From Corynebacterium canis (GTDB lineage: Bacteria; Actinomycetota; Actinomycetes; Mycobacteriales; Mycobacteriaceae), in the NCBI RefSeq assembly GCF_030408595.1, contig NZ_CP047080.1, forward strand, positions 993,501 through 1,057,500: a stretch of DNA of 64,000 bases, given 5' to 3'. The notes below the pieces were generated by a model. That model did not search any database. It worked only from the letters and a program-made list of their open reading frames with translations, and was not told where the DNA came from. The translations under genes and the position numbers were made by a program. The stretch's first letter is position 1; each line of letters opens with the position of its first letter. This document shows, piece after piece, positions 16,523 to 26,994 of this stretch.

Positions 16523-17772
16523 GCGGTCTCCTCAAATAATTGGCGGCCCCACCAGTCGTCCTCGCCTTGCACCCCCGGCGGGCAGGCGAAGATCGCGGAG
16601 GATTCGTAGCGCACGTATTCGTTCATTTGATCGCGCTTGGAAAGCCGCGCCTGCACCGGAATGAAATCCGAATCCGGCGAGGACACAAACGCGATAAAGA
16701 ACAGGCCGGCATTGAGGTGGCCGAAGCCATCGGAACCGTCGATAAAATTGTAGCCGCGGCGGAGCATGCGGGCGCCGTCGTTTTCCTGCGGACTGGCCAG
16801 CCGGGAATGCGCTGTGTCCGGGATTACCGGGCCTTCGGTGCCGTGGTACTCATCGAGCGGGAGTTCGTCGAACTCGTCGGTCCGCCCGAGCGGGGCGCCG
16901 CTGCCCTTGGTGCGGCCGAACGTGGCCTCCTGATCGGCCAAAACCTGGCGGTCCCAGTTTTCAATCAGCATGCGGATACGCCTGGTAATCAGGTACGTGC
17001 CGCCATCGAACCAACTTCCGGGATCCCGCACCCAAACGTGCTGTTGGATCAGGTTTGTATCCTCCGACTTCAGGTTATTGGTGCCATCCTTAAAGCCGAA
17101 AAGATTGCGCGGGGTGAGCTGCGCCCGGGAAGTGGAGGCGGTACGCCCAAACCCGAGTTGGCTCCATCGGACCGCGACCACACCGCTGCCGGTCTTTGCC
17201 AGCATGCGCACCGCGTGTACCGCCACCTGGGGATCGTCGGCGCAGGCCTGGACGCAAATATCGCCGTGGGACAAGCCTTCTTCGACAACATCGCCGGAAA
17301 AGTGCGGCAGTTTGTTCAGCTCTGGCGGACGCGCGGACGCGAGGTTGAAGCGGTCGTCGAAAAGCGTCGGGCCGAAGCCGACGGTGATGGTGAGGTGCGC
17401 CGCGGATAGGTCGAGCGCCTCGCCGGTATCACCAGGCACGGCAAGCTCGTTCGTGGGCACGGCGCTGTTTGGCTCGGCCTGCTCGCCGCGGCACATCCGG
17501 CGCGCGATCTTTGTCCAACGTTGCAACATTTGTTCGAGCTCGTCGCGGCTGTTGGTGATCACGTCGAAGGACACGAAGTGCATGCGATCCTGCGCGTCGG
17601 TGACAATGCCGGCCTGGTGCGGCCCATCGAAATCGACGGTATCGGCGGCAGCGGTTTCGGAGCTGGTCAGCCACGCGGCCCCGCCAGCGACGCCCGCCGC
17701 TCCCAGCGCGCCGAGGCCGGCCCCGGTGAGGAAGCCGCGGCGCGAAACGGTATGGTCTTGGCCGTCAGACAT
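16519..17772 (-). CDS. efeB: DyP-type peroxidase / deferrochelatase EfeB
   Basis: This 417-residue protein carries a Tat signal ([15 protein letters not shown], residues 10-24) and is exported folded. The DyP fold shows the haem-pocket motif GFKDGTNN with its catalytic Asp. In the EfeUOB system it is the haem peroxidase thought to oxidise ferrous iron or extract haem iron outside the membrane. Its start shares one base with the stop of efeO (17772), indicating coupling. It is the last gene of the operon. Confidence 0.93.
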   Translation of the reverse strand: MSDGQDHTVSRRGFLTGAGLGALGAAGVAGGAAWLTSSETAAADTVDFDGPHQAGIVTDAQDRMHFVSFDVITNSRDELEQMLQRWTKIARRMCRGEQAEPNSAVPTNELAVPGDTGEALDLSAAHLTITVGFGPTLFDDRFNLASARPPELNKLPHFSGDVVEEGLSHGDICVQACADDPQVAVHAVRMLAKTGSGVVAVRWSQLGFGRTASTSRAQLTPRNLFGFKDGTNNLKSEDTNLIQQHVWVRDPGSWFDGGTYLITRRIRMLIENWDRQVLADQEATFGRTKGSGAPLGRTDEFDELPLDEYHGTEGPVIPDTAHSRLASPQENDGARMLRRGYNFIDGSDGFGHLNAGLFFIAFVSSPDSDFIPVQARLSKRDQMNEYVRYESSAIFACPPGVQGEDDWWGRQLFEETA

Positions 17773-18905
17773 TACGAAATAACTTCTTGGACGGTGGAAA
17801 CTTTCTCGGTGAGCACGTCGAGGGCGGTTGACAAATCCTTACGCTCGGATTCGTTCACCTTGTCGTAGGAAATAAAGCCATCGCCCTCGCGGTACTTGTC
17901 CAGCAGCTCCTGCACGTTGTCAAAGCGCTTATTGATTTCACCCAGCAGGTCCTTATCCTTCTCTTCGATCGCTTTTTCGAGCGAGGAGATGGCGGCGCGG
18001 GAGCCGTCAAGGTTGGCCTGGAAATCGTAGAGGTCGGTGTGCGAGAACACGTCTTCCTCGCCGGTGATCTTGCTGGTGGCGATCTCATCCAACAGGCCCT
18101 GGGCGCCGGAGGCGATTTGCACGGGGGACACGGTAAAGTCGTCCGCGGCTACGCCATTGACCAGCTCATCGATATCGTCGGAAAGCTGCTTGGCGTCCTT
18201 CTTGGTTTCCTCGGTGATCTTGCCGTCCACCCAGAGCTGCTTTTCAATCTTGTGGAAGCCAGTCCACACGTCGCCTTCCTGCAGGTCCGCTTCGCGCGCA
18301 TCGAGGCGGGGGTCTAGGTCGTCCGGGAATGCCTCGGCCACAGGTTCGATTCTCTCGTAGGGGGTGCGGGCGATGGCGAATTGTTTCTTGGCGGCTTCCA
18401 CGTCGCCCTTTTCAATGGCCTCAATAAAGATATCGGTGCCGGAGCGCAGCGCCTGGGTTTGCGAACGCACGTAACGCAGGTAGCCCGCGACCGCGTCCTC
18501 GAGCACGGCATTGCCGTCGGTGGTGGAGATGGAATCGCCGGTGACTTTCAAGGCTTGGGAGAAGCCGTCGCCCACCATGCCGGGCTTGCAGGTGAGCTTG
18601 TAATCGCCCGGATCCGGCAGCTGCACCACGAGCTTGCGGGTGGCGCCGGGGCCGATGTTTTCCACCTCGCCCATGACACGCCCGCCGTCGGTGTACACAT
18701 AGAATTCGGTGATTTTTTCGCCGGAGTTGGTGACTTCAAAGGTGGAGGTGCCGGTGGTGGCTTCCGCTGCGGACACTTCGCACGAACTATCGTTTGCGGC
18801 GACGGTAAACACCGTGGTTTCCGATTCATCGACCTTGTCGGCGCAGCTGACGAGGAAGGTGGAGCCACACACCGCCAAGATGGTGAGGGAGAGGTATTTA
18901 CGCAT
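17772..18905 (-). CDS. efeO: Iron uptake lipoprotein EfeO
   Basis: The 377-residue protein has a lipoprotein signal ending in LVSC (Cys at about 21). An N-terminal cupredoxin-like domain (about 30-130) is followed by the M75/imelysin-like helical domain, which contains GFHKIE with the HxxE metal motif. EfeO is thought to bind iron outside the membrane and pass it to EfeU. Its start overlaps the efeU stop by eight bases. Confidence 0.93.
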   Translation of the reverse strand: MRKYLSLTILAVCGSTFLVSCADKVDESETTVFTVAANDSSCEVSAAEATTGTSTFEVTNSGEKITEFYVYTDGGRVMGEVENIGPGATRKLVVQLPDPGDYKLTCKPGMVGDGFSQALKVTGDSISTTDGNAVLEDAVAGYLRYVRSQTQALRSGTDIFIEAIEKGDVEAAKKQFAIARTPYERIEPVAEAFPDDLDPRLDAREADLQEGDVWTGFHKIEKQLWVDGKITEETKKDAKQLSDDIDELVNGVAADDFTVSPVQIASGAQGLLDEIATSKITGEEDVFSHTDLYDFQANLDGSRAAISSLEKAIEEKDKDLLGEINKRFDNVQELLDKYREGDGFISYDKVNESERKDLSTALDVLTEKVSTVQEVIS

Positions 18906-19728
18906 GAGAGACTCCTTGTTGGGATGGGCGCCGTGACGGCGGTTTGAGGAACAGCACCAACGCGATAACCAGGTACGCTGCCCAGGCGATTATCGACGCC
19001 GTGGTGGGCGCGGGTACCAGGTTAAAGATGCCCTCCAGCAGGGTTGCGGTGGTTGTTCCTGGGACGATGATGTGTGAAATGTCGAAGGCGATGCTGTTCA
19101 AGCCCGGCAGCACGGCAGCCTCTTGGAGGTCCGTGACGCCGTAACGCAGGATGCCAGCGGCGACGACGATGAGTAAGATCCCCGTGGTTTTGAAAAACAC
19201 TTGCAGGTTAATGCGGATCGCGCCGAAGTACATGCAGGTGGCAAGCACAATGGACAATGCGATCCCGAGGACAAGCCCAAGCATGGGCGTGGTTTTGGTG
19301 CCGTAGGCAAAGGTGTCGAATACCAGCAGGGCGGTTTCAATACCTTCGCGGATCACCGCGGTGAACGCCACGAACATGACGGCGGCCGGCCCGATGGCGA
19401 TGGCGCTACCGAGCTGATTGCCTAATTCTTTCGACATGTTCTTCGCGGCGCCGCGCATCCATAGCAGCATCCACGTGACGAGCACGACGGCCAGCAGCGA
19501 GGCCACGCCGCCGACGAGTTCTTGCCCCTGACTTGTAAGTGTTTTTGTTCCGTAATGAATGATCAAAAACGTGGCAATTGTTGCGCAAATCGCTGCGGCA
19601 ACGCCTGACCACACCCATTTCATTTGGTCTTTGCGGTCGGCTTTCACGAGGAAGGCGACGAGAATCATCACCACCATGGATGCTTCCAGGCCCTCGCGAA
19701 GACCAATAAGGAAATTGGCAAATAGCAT
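18898..19728 (-). CDS. efeU: FTR1-family iron permease EfeU
   Basis: I start at ATG 19728 (276 residues), because the protein then opens with a normal FTR1 first helix. The longer in-frame extension to 19887 crosses the likely promoter and is unlike the family. Two REGxE iron motifs are present, REGLEAS in helix 1 and REGIETA in the middle, within about seven membrane helices. It heads the efeUOB operon, and the upstream region carries a DtxR-like half site. Confidence 0.92.
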   Translation of the reverse strand: MLFANFLIGLREGLEASMVVMILVAFLVKADRKDQMKWVWSGVAAAICATIATFLIIHYGTKTLTSQGQELVGGVASLLAVVLVTWMLLWMRGAAKNMSKELGNQLGSAIAIGPAAVMFVAFTAVIREGIETALLVFDTFAYGTKTTPMLGLVLGIALSIVLATCMYFGAIRINLQVFFKTTGILLIVVAAGILRYGVTDLQEAAVLPGLNSIAFDISHIIVPGTTTATLLEGIFNLVPAPTTASIIAWAAYLVIALVLFLKPPSRRPSQQGVSHA

Positions 19729-19766
19729 GTACTTTATCCGCCCAGATATGTATCGACGTGGGTTTA

Positions 19767-19799
19767 TGGTGCAACTTTCGTATGAACAAATGTGCACCA
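19767..19799 (-). promoter_or_regulatory. Inverted repeat upstream of efeU
   Basis: A perfect 7-base inverted repeat, TGGTGCA (19767-19773) and TGCACCA (19793-19799), flanks a 19-base AT-richer centre 39-71 bases upstream of efeU. It could be an operator or part of the promoter; no regulator is assigned. Confidence 0.35.
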
Positions 19800-19810
19800 T
19801 TTTCATGAGG

Positions 19811-19830
19811 ATACACTTACCTAACCTACG
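19811..19830 (-). promoter_or_regulatory. DtxR-like half site upstream of efeU
   Basis: On the minus strand the sequence reads CGTAGGTTAGGTAAGTGTAT. The TAGGTTAGG part agrees with the left half of the DtxR consensus; the right half is weaker. Iron repression of efeUOB by DtxR is plausible and fits the operon function. Confidence 0.45.
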
Positions 19831-19989
19831 AGAAAAGCGGTAGGTGAAATAGCAGCAATGCAAATTACCCCCACTTGTAATTTGCATGCACTAGAAAACT
19901 CAAAGGCGTGAAATGCGAAGAAAAAACTTCAATGTATTGAAACCCAATTAGGGCGGCTTTATATCGCGCTATTTGAAATTGTTTTTCAG

Positions 19990-21471
19990 CTACAAAGTGA
20001 GTGAACCGACGCTTAACCCATACACAGCCGTTACCGCGCCGACGATAATCAGCACCACGATCACCCATTCGAATGTATTAAAGATCCGCTCCCCGGCGCG
20101 CACACGGGTCCAGATATAAGGCACGAAACCAGGAATAACCAATAAGGCACCAAACAATAAATAGGTGGGGTCCGCCGCGTAGAACAACCACAGCGAATAC
20201 ACCGTGGCGATCGCGCCCACCACAAGGTGGCGGGTATTATCGCGGCCGGAAATCTCGGGCCCCGAATCATCAAAGCGCTCGCCGGCGTGCGGGTGCGTCA
20301 CACCCCGCCCGCGCGTGGCCAGCAGCACCAGATAGAACGCCGAGAAAATATAGGGCAGCAGATACATCATCGTGGCCAATTGCACCATGGACACATAGGT
20401 GGTCTCGTTGACAAAGAACACGATCACGGAAAGCTGGATCACAATGGTGGAAACAAGCTGCGCGTAGATCGGCGCGCCGGCGCTATTGGCTTTCCCGAGG
20501 CGTTTGGGAAGCAGGCCGTCGTAAGCCATAAGCGCAATAGGCTCGGCGCACAGCATCTGCCAGGAAACGTACGCCCCCAGCACGGATAGGCACAGGCCAA
20601 AGGAAATCAGCGCACCGCCCCACGACCCGACCACGGCCTCCAGCACCCCGGCCATGGCATTATCGGGCAGGGCGGCAAGCTCCTCGCGGGACAGCACCCC
20701 ATAGGAAAGCGTGGCTACGGTGACCAAGAGTGCGAGCACGGCGGTAAACCCAATCACGGTGGCCCGCCCGACGTCGTTACGCGTGCGCGCTTGCTTCGAA
20801 TACACGCTGGCGCCCTCGACGCCGATAAACGTCCACACTGTAAACAGCATCATGCCCTTAATCTGGTCCATCACGCTGCCCACGCCGCCGTCCTCGGCCC
20901 ACAGGTCTAGGGTGAGCCGGTCCCAACTAAACCCCAGGAAGGCGACCAAGACCACAAACACTAAAATAGGGAGCAACTTTGCTACCGTGGTGACTACATT
21001 CATTAATGCGGCCTGGCGGATGCCGCGGGTAAGCCCAAGGAAGATAAGCCAGGTGAGCAATGAAACGGCGATTGCGGAGGTCCACCGATTGTCTGCGGAA
21101 AACAGCGGCACGTAATGGCCCAGCGTGGAAAAGAACAAGGTGGCGTAGCCCACCTGTGCGATAACGCTGCCGAGCCAATAGCCCCAGGCGGACGCGAAGC
21201 CGACGAAATCCCCGAGCCCGGCGCGGACATAGGAGTACACACCAGAATCGAGGTAGGGTTTGCGCACAGCCAGAATTTGGAAGACAAATGCGATGGAAAG
21301 CATGCCGACGCCGGCGATGCACCAGCCGATCAGCATCGCGCCGGGGCCAGCGACGGAGCCAGCGTTTTGGGGGAGTGCGAAAATTCCGGTTCCGATGGTG
21401 GAGCCTATGATAAGGGACACGAGTGTCCAAACGCGCACCTTATGGTCGCCTGTTGTAGTAGTCACGTTCAC
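19990..21471 (-). CDS. lysI: L-lysine permease LysI (APC superfamily)
   Basis: This 493-residue protein has about 12-13 transmembrane segments of the basic amino acid/polyamine antiporter group. Landmarks are IIGSTIGTGIFALPQN in the first helix, GWCIAGVGMLSIAFVF and the very conserved WGYWLGSVIAQVGYATLFFS. As far as I recall, the sequence follows corynebacterial LysI closely along its length, including THPHAGERFDDSGPEIS in the late loop. It moves lysine, probably by exchange. It is transcribed away from mazG and is not linked to a lysine biosynthetic gene. Confidence 0.88.
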   Translation of the reverse strand: MNVTTTTGDHKVRVWTLVSLIIGSTIGTGIFALPQNAGSVAGPGAMLIGWCIAGVGMLSIAFVFQILAVRKPYLDSGVYSYVRAGLGDFVGFASAWGYWLGSVIAQVGYATLFFSTLGHYVPLFSADNRWTSAIAVSLLTWLIFLGLTRGIRQAALMNVVTTVAKLLPILVFVVLVAFLGFSWDRLTLDLWAEDGGVGSVMDQIKGMMLFTVWTFIGVEGASVYSKQARTRNDVGRATVIGFTAVLALLVTVATLSYGVLSREELAALPDNAMAGVLEAVVGSWGGALISFGLCLSVLGAYVSWQMLCAEPIALMAYDGLLPKRLGKANSAGAPIYAQLVSTIVIQLSVIVFFVNETTYVSMVQLATMMYLLPYIFSAFYLVLLATRGRGVTHPHAGERFDDSGPEISGRDNTRHLVVGAIATVYSLWLFYAADPTYLLFGALLVIPGFVPYIWTRVRAGERIFNTFEWVIVVLIIVGAVTAVYGLSVGSLTL

Positions 21472-21516
21472 TAACCCTAGGTGCCTGACTAGTCATTTCC
21501 CAAGCGCGAATCCATG

Positions 21517-21522
21517 TACAAT
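21517..21522 (+). promoter_or_regulatory. Leaderless -10 (TACAAT) of mazG
   Basis: TACAAT matches the consensus well and lies six bases before the ATG at 21529, so transcription would begin at or next to the start codon. Confidence 0.55.
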
Positions 21523-21528
21523 CGCCGC

Positions 21529-22116
21529 ATGTCGGTTCTCCTGTTGGATGCTAAGTATCCCTCGTGTATGCCCCTTGATGTTGTTTCGCGGCACCGCGAA
21601 AGTATTGCGTACACTCCGCAGGTACCAACAGACGTTCGAATCGCACTCGCACAATTGGGGGTACACAGGGTTGCTGGCGGTGAGCTCTTGCTAGCCATGG
21701 ACGCCTCCGAGCCGGACGCAGCGGCGCGCATTGCGCGGGGGGAGCGCGTGCTGCGGGCGGGGGGGCCGTCTCCGGTGGCGCGGGCGGTGTCTGTCATGCG
21801 ACAAGCCGTGGCGCGTGGCGAATGGGAACGGGCACAAACCCACATATCTTTATTGCCGTACCTGCACGAGGAAACGGCGGAGTTCGACGCCGCGGTGCGC
21901 TCCGGAAATGCGGAAAACCTGCGCGACGAGCTTGCCGATGTGCTGCTCCAAGTGCTGTTTCATGCCGAGCTTGCGGAGGATTTTGCGTTTGATGACGTCG
22001 CGGCCGCGTTCGTGGCGAAGATGCGTGCCCGAGCGCCGTACCTTTTCGATGGTTCCACCGGGTTAGTTCCGATCGAGGTGCAAACGGAAGCATGGGAAGC
22101 AGGCAAAACTCAGTGA
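21529..22116 (+). CDS. mazG: Nucleoside triphosphate pyrophosphohydrolase MazG
   Basis: I take ATG 21529 (195 residues), which fits the leaderless -10; another ATG at 21514 lies before the likely transcription start. The MazG core is visible as LHEETAEFDAAV followed by LRDELADVLLQVLFHAELA, giving the EExxE and ExxD magnesium ligands. The first 100 residues are a diverged N-terminal part. It hydrolyses abnormal NTPs to NMP plus pyrophosphate and limits mutagenesis. It overlaps the next gene. Confidence 0.87.
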   Translation: MSVLLLDAKYPSCMPLDVVSRHRESIAYTPQVPTDVRIALAQLGVHRVAGGELLLAMDASEPDAAARIARGERVLRAGGPSPVARAVSVMRQAVARGEWERAQTHISLLPYLHEETAEFDAAVRSGNAENLRDELADVLLQVLFHAELAEDFAFDDVAAAFVAKMRARAPYLFDGSTGLVPIEVQTEAWEAGKTQ

Positions 22117-22889
22117 ATCGTGTGGTTGGTTGGGGTTGCGCTGCAGTTTTGGCCATTATCATGGTGATATCTTTTGTGGGGTGGTCGCTCACGTTTTTGG
22201 ATGGTTCCGCGCCGATCAGGCAATTGCGGCCCGTGCCTGCTGACGTCCCTCCTGCCGGTGGTGAGGCCGTGCCCGCCATCGACGTGCACGCTGCCGGGAG
22301 AACCTCCCAGAAGCTGGCCTTTTGGGCGGAACCCCTAGCGGCGGATACCGGGATTTCGGTGGCCGCCTTGGAGGCCTATGGGAACGCGGAACTGATCGCC
22401 GCGGAGAGTTGGCCGGAGTGCCATCTGCGTTGGAATACTCTTGCGGGTATCGGGTTTGTGGAAACGCGGCACGGCACCTATTCGGGCAACCTATTCGGGG
22501 GCAGTCATCTGGATGAAAACGGCGTCGCGGTGCCTTCGATTATTGGTGTTCCCTTGGATGGCTCTCCGGGGTTTGCGGAGGTTCCGGACACCGATGGCGG
22601 CGCCTTGGACAACGATTCACAATTCGATCGTGCTGTCGGTCCCATGCAATTTATTCCCGAATCGTGGAACAGATATGGGCGCGATGCGGACGGCGATGGC
22701 ACGGCAAATCCGCACCAAATCGACGATGCGGCATTGGGCGCGGCGAACCTGTTGTGTGCAAACGGCCGCGATTTGGCAACCCCGCAGGGGTGGGCCGAAG
22801 CCATCCGTTCGTACAACTTCTCGGAGGAGTACCTGATTAATGTGCGGGACGCCGCAGGAGCATATGCGCTACGCCAGCCGCCGGTGTGA
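22092..22889 (+). CDS. Membrane-anchored lytic transglycosylase
   Basis: An N-terminal membrane anchor (VVGWGCAAVLAIIMVISFVG) is followed by a lysozyme-like transglycosylase domain of the MltB/Slt type. The catalytic glutamate lies in AGIGFVETRHGTYSG, and VGPMQFIPESWNRYGRDADGDG is the usual substrate-cleft segment. It would cleave peptidoglycan glycan strands outside the membrane. The ATG at 22092 overlaps mazG by 25 bases; a GTG at 22113 overlapping the mazG stop (GTGA) is an equally good start, giving 258 instead of 265 residues. Confidence 0.88.
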   Translation: MGSRQNSVNRVVGWGCAAVLAIIMVISFVGWSLTFLDGSAPIRQLRPVPADVPPAGGEAVPAIDVHAAGRTSQKLAFWAEPLAADTGISVAALEAYGNAELIAAESWPECHLRWNTLAGIGFVETRHGTYSGNLFGGSHLDENGVAVPSIIGVPLDGSPGFAEVPDTDGGALDNDSQFDRAVGPMQFIPESWNRYGRDADGDGTANPHQIDDAALGAANLLCANGRDLATPQGWAEAIRSYNFSEEYLINVRDAAGAYALRQPPV

Positions 22890-22979
22890 GTGGGGCCACT
22901 GTCGGCCCTCACGCGCGATGATTTCGTGCCACAATTGATTGATAAGTGCGGTTGGTGCACAACCACTCAAAAAGTGTGG

Positions 22980-23023
22980 CATCTATCTCACGCCCGATTG
23001 TTTCCGATCGGGCATCATAGATG
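22980..23023 (+). promoter_or_regulatory. Two-stem hairpin in the eno leader region
   Basis: The outer arms CATCTAT and ATAGATG enclose the inner arms GCCCGAT and ATCGGGC around a TGTTTCC-containing loop. No T run follows, so a simple terminator is unlikely. It lies 75 bases before the eno start and could affect mRNA stability, act as a partial terminator of the upstream gene, or be an operator. Confidence 0.45.
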
Positions 23024-23088
23024 GGAGACTGGAATGGTGTCGGTGACATCCGCGCAGACAAATTCACATCAATTGTCAATTCATATAG

Positions 23089-24375
<1,287 letters not shown>

Positions 24376-24423
24376 GCGCCTAAGCTGAAAAGGGCCGAGG
24401 GTTCGGGAGTGCCCGTTTGAGGT

Positions 24424-24462
24424 AAAAATCCCGGTAGGTTTCACCACCTGCCGGGATTTTTA
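24424..24462 (+). terminator. Terminator of eno
   Basis: AAAAATCCCGG and CCGGGATTTTT form a long stem with an AGGT/ACCT extension around the loop, ending in a T run. The mirrored A run means it could work in both directions. Confidence 0.85.
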
Positions 24463-24514
24463 TATTGCGTGCCTCCTCGGCATCGGGCGGGGAAGCATCT
24501 AGGATGAGAGTTCT

Positions 24515-25093
24515 ATGGAACGAACAGTACATCGCCGGGTGCAACCAGTGACGTATCGCCGAACGGGTTCTCGAAAGCCGGCGGCGCAGTCGCCGCAAAA
24601 GCCACCCCAAAAACGCCGCATTCGTTTGGGTGCTACCGAGATCGGTGTGCTTGTTGCTGTCTCCATCGTTGTCCTGGTGATGATCGGCATGCCACTGCGG
24701 AATTTCTTCCAGCAGCGCAGCGATATCGCTCGCGTTACCGCCAGCATTGAGGCCAAAGAGGCGGAGAAGCAGCGCCTGATCGGCGAGCTGGAAAAGTATA
24801 AGTCTGAGGCCTTTTTAAAGGAGCAGGCGCGGGTTCGCCTCGGCGTGATCGAACCCGGTGAGACCGCGTTCCGTATCCTAAGCCCCGAGCTTGAGGCCGA
24901 GTCTTCCACCGGCAATACGCAGGCCGAGGAAGACCAGCAACGCCCCTGGTACAACCTGCTTTGGGAATCCATTGCCACCGAGGACACCGATTACCTGATT
25001 GGCACTCCCACCGAGGAGGCCCCGGCCACCAGCGAGGTGAGCCGGCTGCCTATCTCGCCGACGGAGGCCCCGCCGCCGGAGCCTGCCCCTTAG
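24515..25093 (+). CDS. FtsB/DivIC-family septum formation initiator
   Basis: The 192-residue bitopic protein has a basic, proline-containing cytoplasmic tail (about 1-40) and one membrane helix (IGVLVAVSIVVLVMIGMPL). A coiled coil of about 50 residues (ARVTASIEAKEAEKQRLIGE) follows, then the family motif EQARVRLGVIEPGE and a variable Pro/Glu-rich end. It would act in the FtsQLB divisome complex. Position between eno and DUF501-ppx is standard in actinobacteria. TAGGAT lies nine bases before the ATG. Confidence 0.9.
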   Translation: MERTVHRRVQPVTYRRTGSRKPAAQSPQKPPQKRRIRLGATEIGVLVAVSIVVLVMIGMPLRNFFQQRSDIARVTASIEAKEAEKQRLIGELEKYKSEAFLKEQARVRLGVIEPGETAFRILSPELEAESSTGNTQAEEDQQRPWYNLLWESIATEDTDYLIGTPTEEAPATSEVSRLPISPTEAPPPEPAP

Positions 25094-25156
25094 CGGCGTC
25101 GATTCGCGCATTTGCACGGATGCATTACACTCATTATTTTTCACAGGTGAAAGAGA

Positions 25157-25726
25157 ATGATTATGAGTGCTTATGTAGATCCTGCTGATATCGCTGCCGT
25201 TGCCAACCAATTGGGCCGCACCCCTCGCGGCGTATTAGAGATTTCGTACAGGTGCCCGGATGGCGCGCCCGGTGTGGTCAAGACCGCGCCCCGCCTCGAC
25301 GATGGAACACCCTTTCCCACCCTGTATTACCTCACGGACCCCCGACTTACCGCCGAGGCGTCTCGGTTAGAGGTCGCGCATGTGATGAAGCAGATGACGC
25401 AGCGCCTCGCCGAGGACCCAGATTTACGGGCGGATTATCAGCGCGCCCACGAGCATTACCTCGCCCAGCGCAACGCCATCGAGGATCTTGGCACCGAATT
25501 CTCCGGCGGCGGCATGCCGGACCGCGTTAAATGCCTTCACGTGCTGATCGCCTACGCATTGGCGGAGGGTCCGGATCGCGTCCGCCTCGGCACGGAGGCC
25601 GTCGCCTTAGCCGCCGAGCATGCTCATTTGCGCGGCACCGCTATTCCCGCCGATTGGCCCACCTGTGCGGAGCTCGGCATTACTTTAGAGGATTTTGATT
25701 TTTCGAACGCGGAGGTGCATCCATGA
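25157..25726 (+). CDS. DUF501 domain-containing protein
   Basis: The 189-residue soluble protein matches the DUF501 pattern: QLGRTPRGVLEISYRCPDG near the N-terminus, PFPTLYYLTDPRLT, and a closing region with GMPDRVKCLHVLIAYALAEG. Function is unknown. The stop overlaps the ppx start in ATGA, so translation is coupled. The eno-ftsB-DUF501-ppx order recurs across actinobacteria. The start may be 25157 or the ATG two codons later. Confidence 0.88.
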   Translation: MIMSAYVDPADIAAVANQLGRTPRGVLEISYRCPDGAPGVVKTAPRLDDGTPFPTLYYLTDPRLTAEASRLEVAHVMKQMTQRLAEDPDLRADYQRAHEHYLAQRNAIEDLGTEFSGGGMPDRVKCLHVLIAYALAEGPDRVRLGTEAVALAAEHAHLRGTAIPADWPTCAELGITLEDFDFSNAEVHP

Positions 25727-26688
25727 GCCGATATGCAGCCATCGATTGCGGCACGAATTCGCTGCGGCTGTTGATTTCCCAGGTGGACAATGGCCAAACC
25801 ACCGAACTCGTCCGCACCATGGAGATCGTACGTTTGGGCGAAGGCGTGGATGAGACCGGCAACCTGTCCGCCGCGGCGCTGGCCCGCACCCGCGCGGTAT
25901 TAGAAACTTATGCCGATCTCATGTTGGAGTACCGGGTGAGCGACGTCCGCATGGTCGCCACTTCCGCCACCCGCGACGCCGCCAATAAGGACGCCTTCTT
26001 CCGCATGACTGCCGAGGTCCTTGGCTGCATTCGCCCCGGCTATTGCGCCGAGGTCATTTCGGGCGAGGAGGAGGCGGCCCTGTCCTTCCGTGGCGCCGTC
26101 GCGGACCTCGATCCCGCCCAGGGTCCGTTCTGCGTTATCGACCTCGGCGGCGGCTCTACCGAATGCATTGTCGGCGATCACGACGGCACGATCCACGGCG
26201 CCCACAGCGCCCAAATGGGCTGCGTCAGGCTTACCGAACGCATTCTCGGCCATAACCCGCCCTGCGACGAGGAAATCGAACTCGCCGCCAATTACGTCGA
26301 AGCCTGCCTCGAAGAGGTTTGCGAACTTGTGCCCGTCGCCAAGGCCCGCACCTTCGTCGGCTGCGCGGGCACCTTTACCACGCTTGCCGCCCTCGCCCTC
26401 GGCCTCGAAGAGTATGACCCCAAGGCCATCCACAACGCCGAATTGCGTTTCGACGCCCTGCGCCTCCTTGCCCGCCACCTCGTCACCGAAACCACCGAAC
26501 AGCGTGCCGCCAATCCGGTGATCCACCCCGGCCGCGCCGATGTGATCGCCGGCGGCAGCATCATCGTGCAAGGGATCCTCAATATGGCCGAGCAACATGC
26601 CGGTGTTTCCTCCTTGCTTGTCTCCGAAAAAGACATCCTGGACGGCATGATTGCTGGGCTTTCGGAACGAGCGGCCATGATGCGCTAA
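25723..26688 (+). CDS. ppx: Exopolyphosphatase Ppx/GppA family
   Basis: This 321-residue ASKHA-fold enzyme removes phosphate from polyphosphate or hydrolyses pppGpp. The phosphate-1 loop is DCGTNSLRLLI and the phosphate-2 loop is VIDLGGGSTECIVG. At about 320 residues it is the short, single-module form typical of actinobacteria, which lacks the C-terminal HD domain. It overlaps DUF501 by four bases. Confidence 0.92.
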   Translation: MSRYAAIDCGTNSLRLLISQVDNGQTTELVRTMEIVRLGEGVDETGNLSAAALARTRAVLETYADLMLEYRVSDVRMVATSATRDAANKDAFFRMTAEVLGCIRPGYCAEVISGEEEAALSFRGAVADLDPAQGPFCVIDLGGGSTECIVGDHDGTIHGAHSAQMGCVRLTERILGHNPPCDEEIELAANYVEACLEEVCELVPVAKARTFVGCAGTFTTLAALALGLEEYDPKAIHNAELRFDALRLLARHLVTETTEQRAANPVIHPGRADVIAGGSIIVQGILNMAEQHAGVSSLLVSEKDILDGMIAGLSERAAMMR

Positions 26689-26713
26689 ACTACACGAGGG
26701 TGTTTTCACCCAC

Positions 26714-26790
26714 GCCCCTATAGCCCAATTGGCAGAGGCAGCGGACTTAAAATCCGCCCAGTGTCGGTTCGAGTCCGACTGGGGGCACCA
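26714..26790 (+). tRNA. tRNA-Leu (TAA anticodon) with a short variable loop
   Basis: The 77-base gene includes an encoded CCA. Acceptor arms are GCCCCTA and TGGGGGC, the anticodon stem is GCGGA/TCCGC with loop CTTAAAA (anticodon TAA), and the T arm is GTCGG-TTCGAGT-CCGAC. Only five bases (CCAGT) separate the anticodon and T stems, so the molecule has a class I shape, whereas leucine tRNAs normally have a long variable arm. Confidence 0.88.
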
Positions 26791-26801
26791 ACACCACAGG
26801 A

Positions 26802-26917
26802 CGTGCCTTCGGATCTGCCTGCATCCTCGTAGGGTATTGCCGCTTTGGCACCGGCAGGGCCCCGCGGGGATGGGTTGCGCGTTGCGCATGAAATTTTTTA
26901 CACACAAATCCCGGATT
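26802..26917 (+). repeat. Left part of tandem repeat unit 1 (interrupted by IS)
   Basis: These 116 bases are almost identical to 28843-28958, from CGTGCCTTCGGATCTG to ATCCCGGATT. The unit continues on the far side of the insertion element at 28628, so unit 1 was split. The last four bases GATT form the target duplication. Confidence 0.85.
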
Positions 26918-26994
26918 CGTACCTTGCCATTGAAGATGTGAACTTTCGGAAGCTTCCCCGTGATGGTCATGGGGATGAGGAAGGAAGGTTCAAG

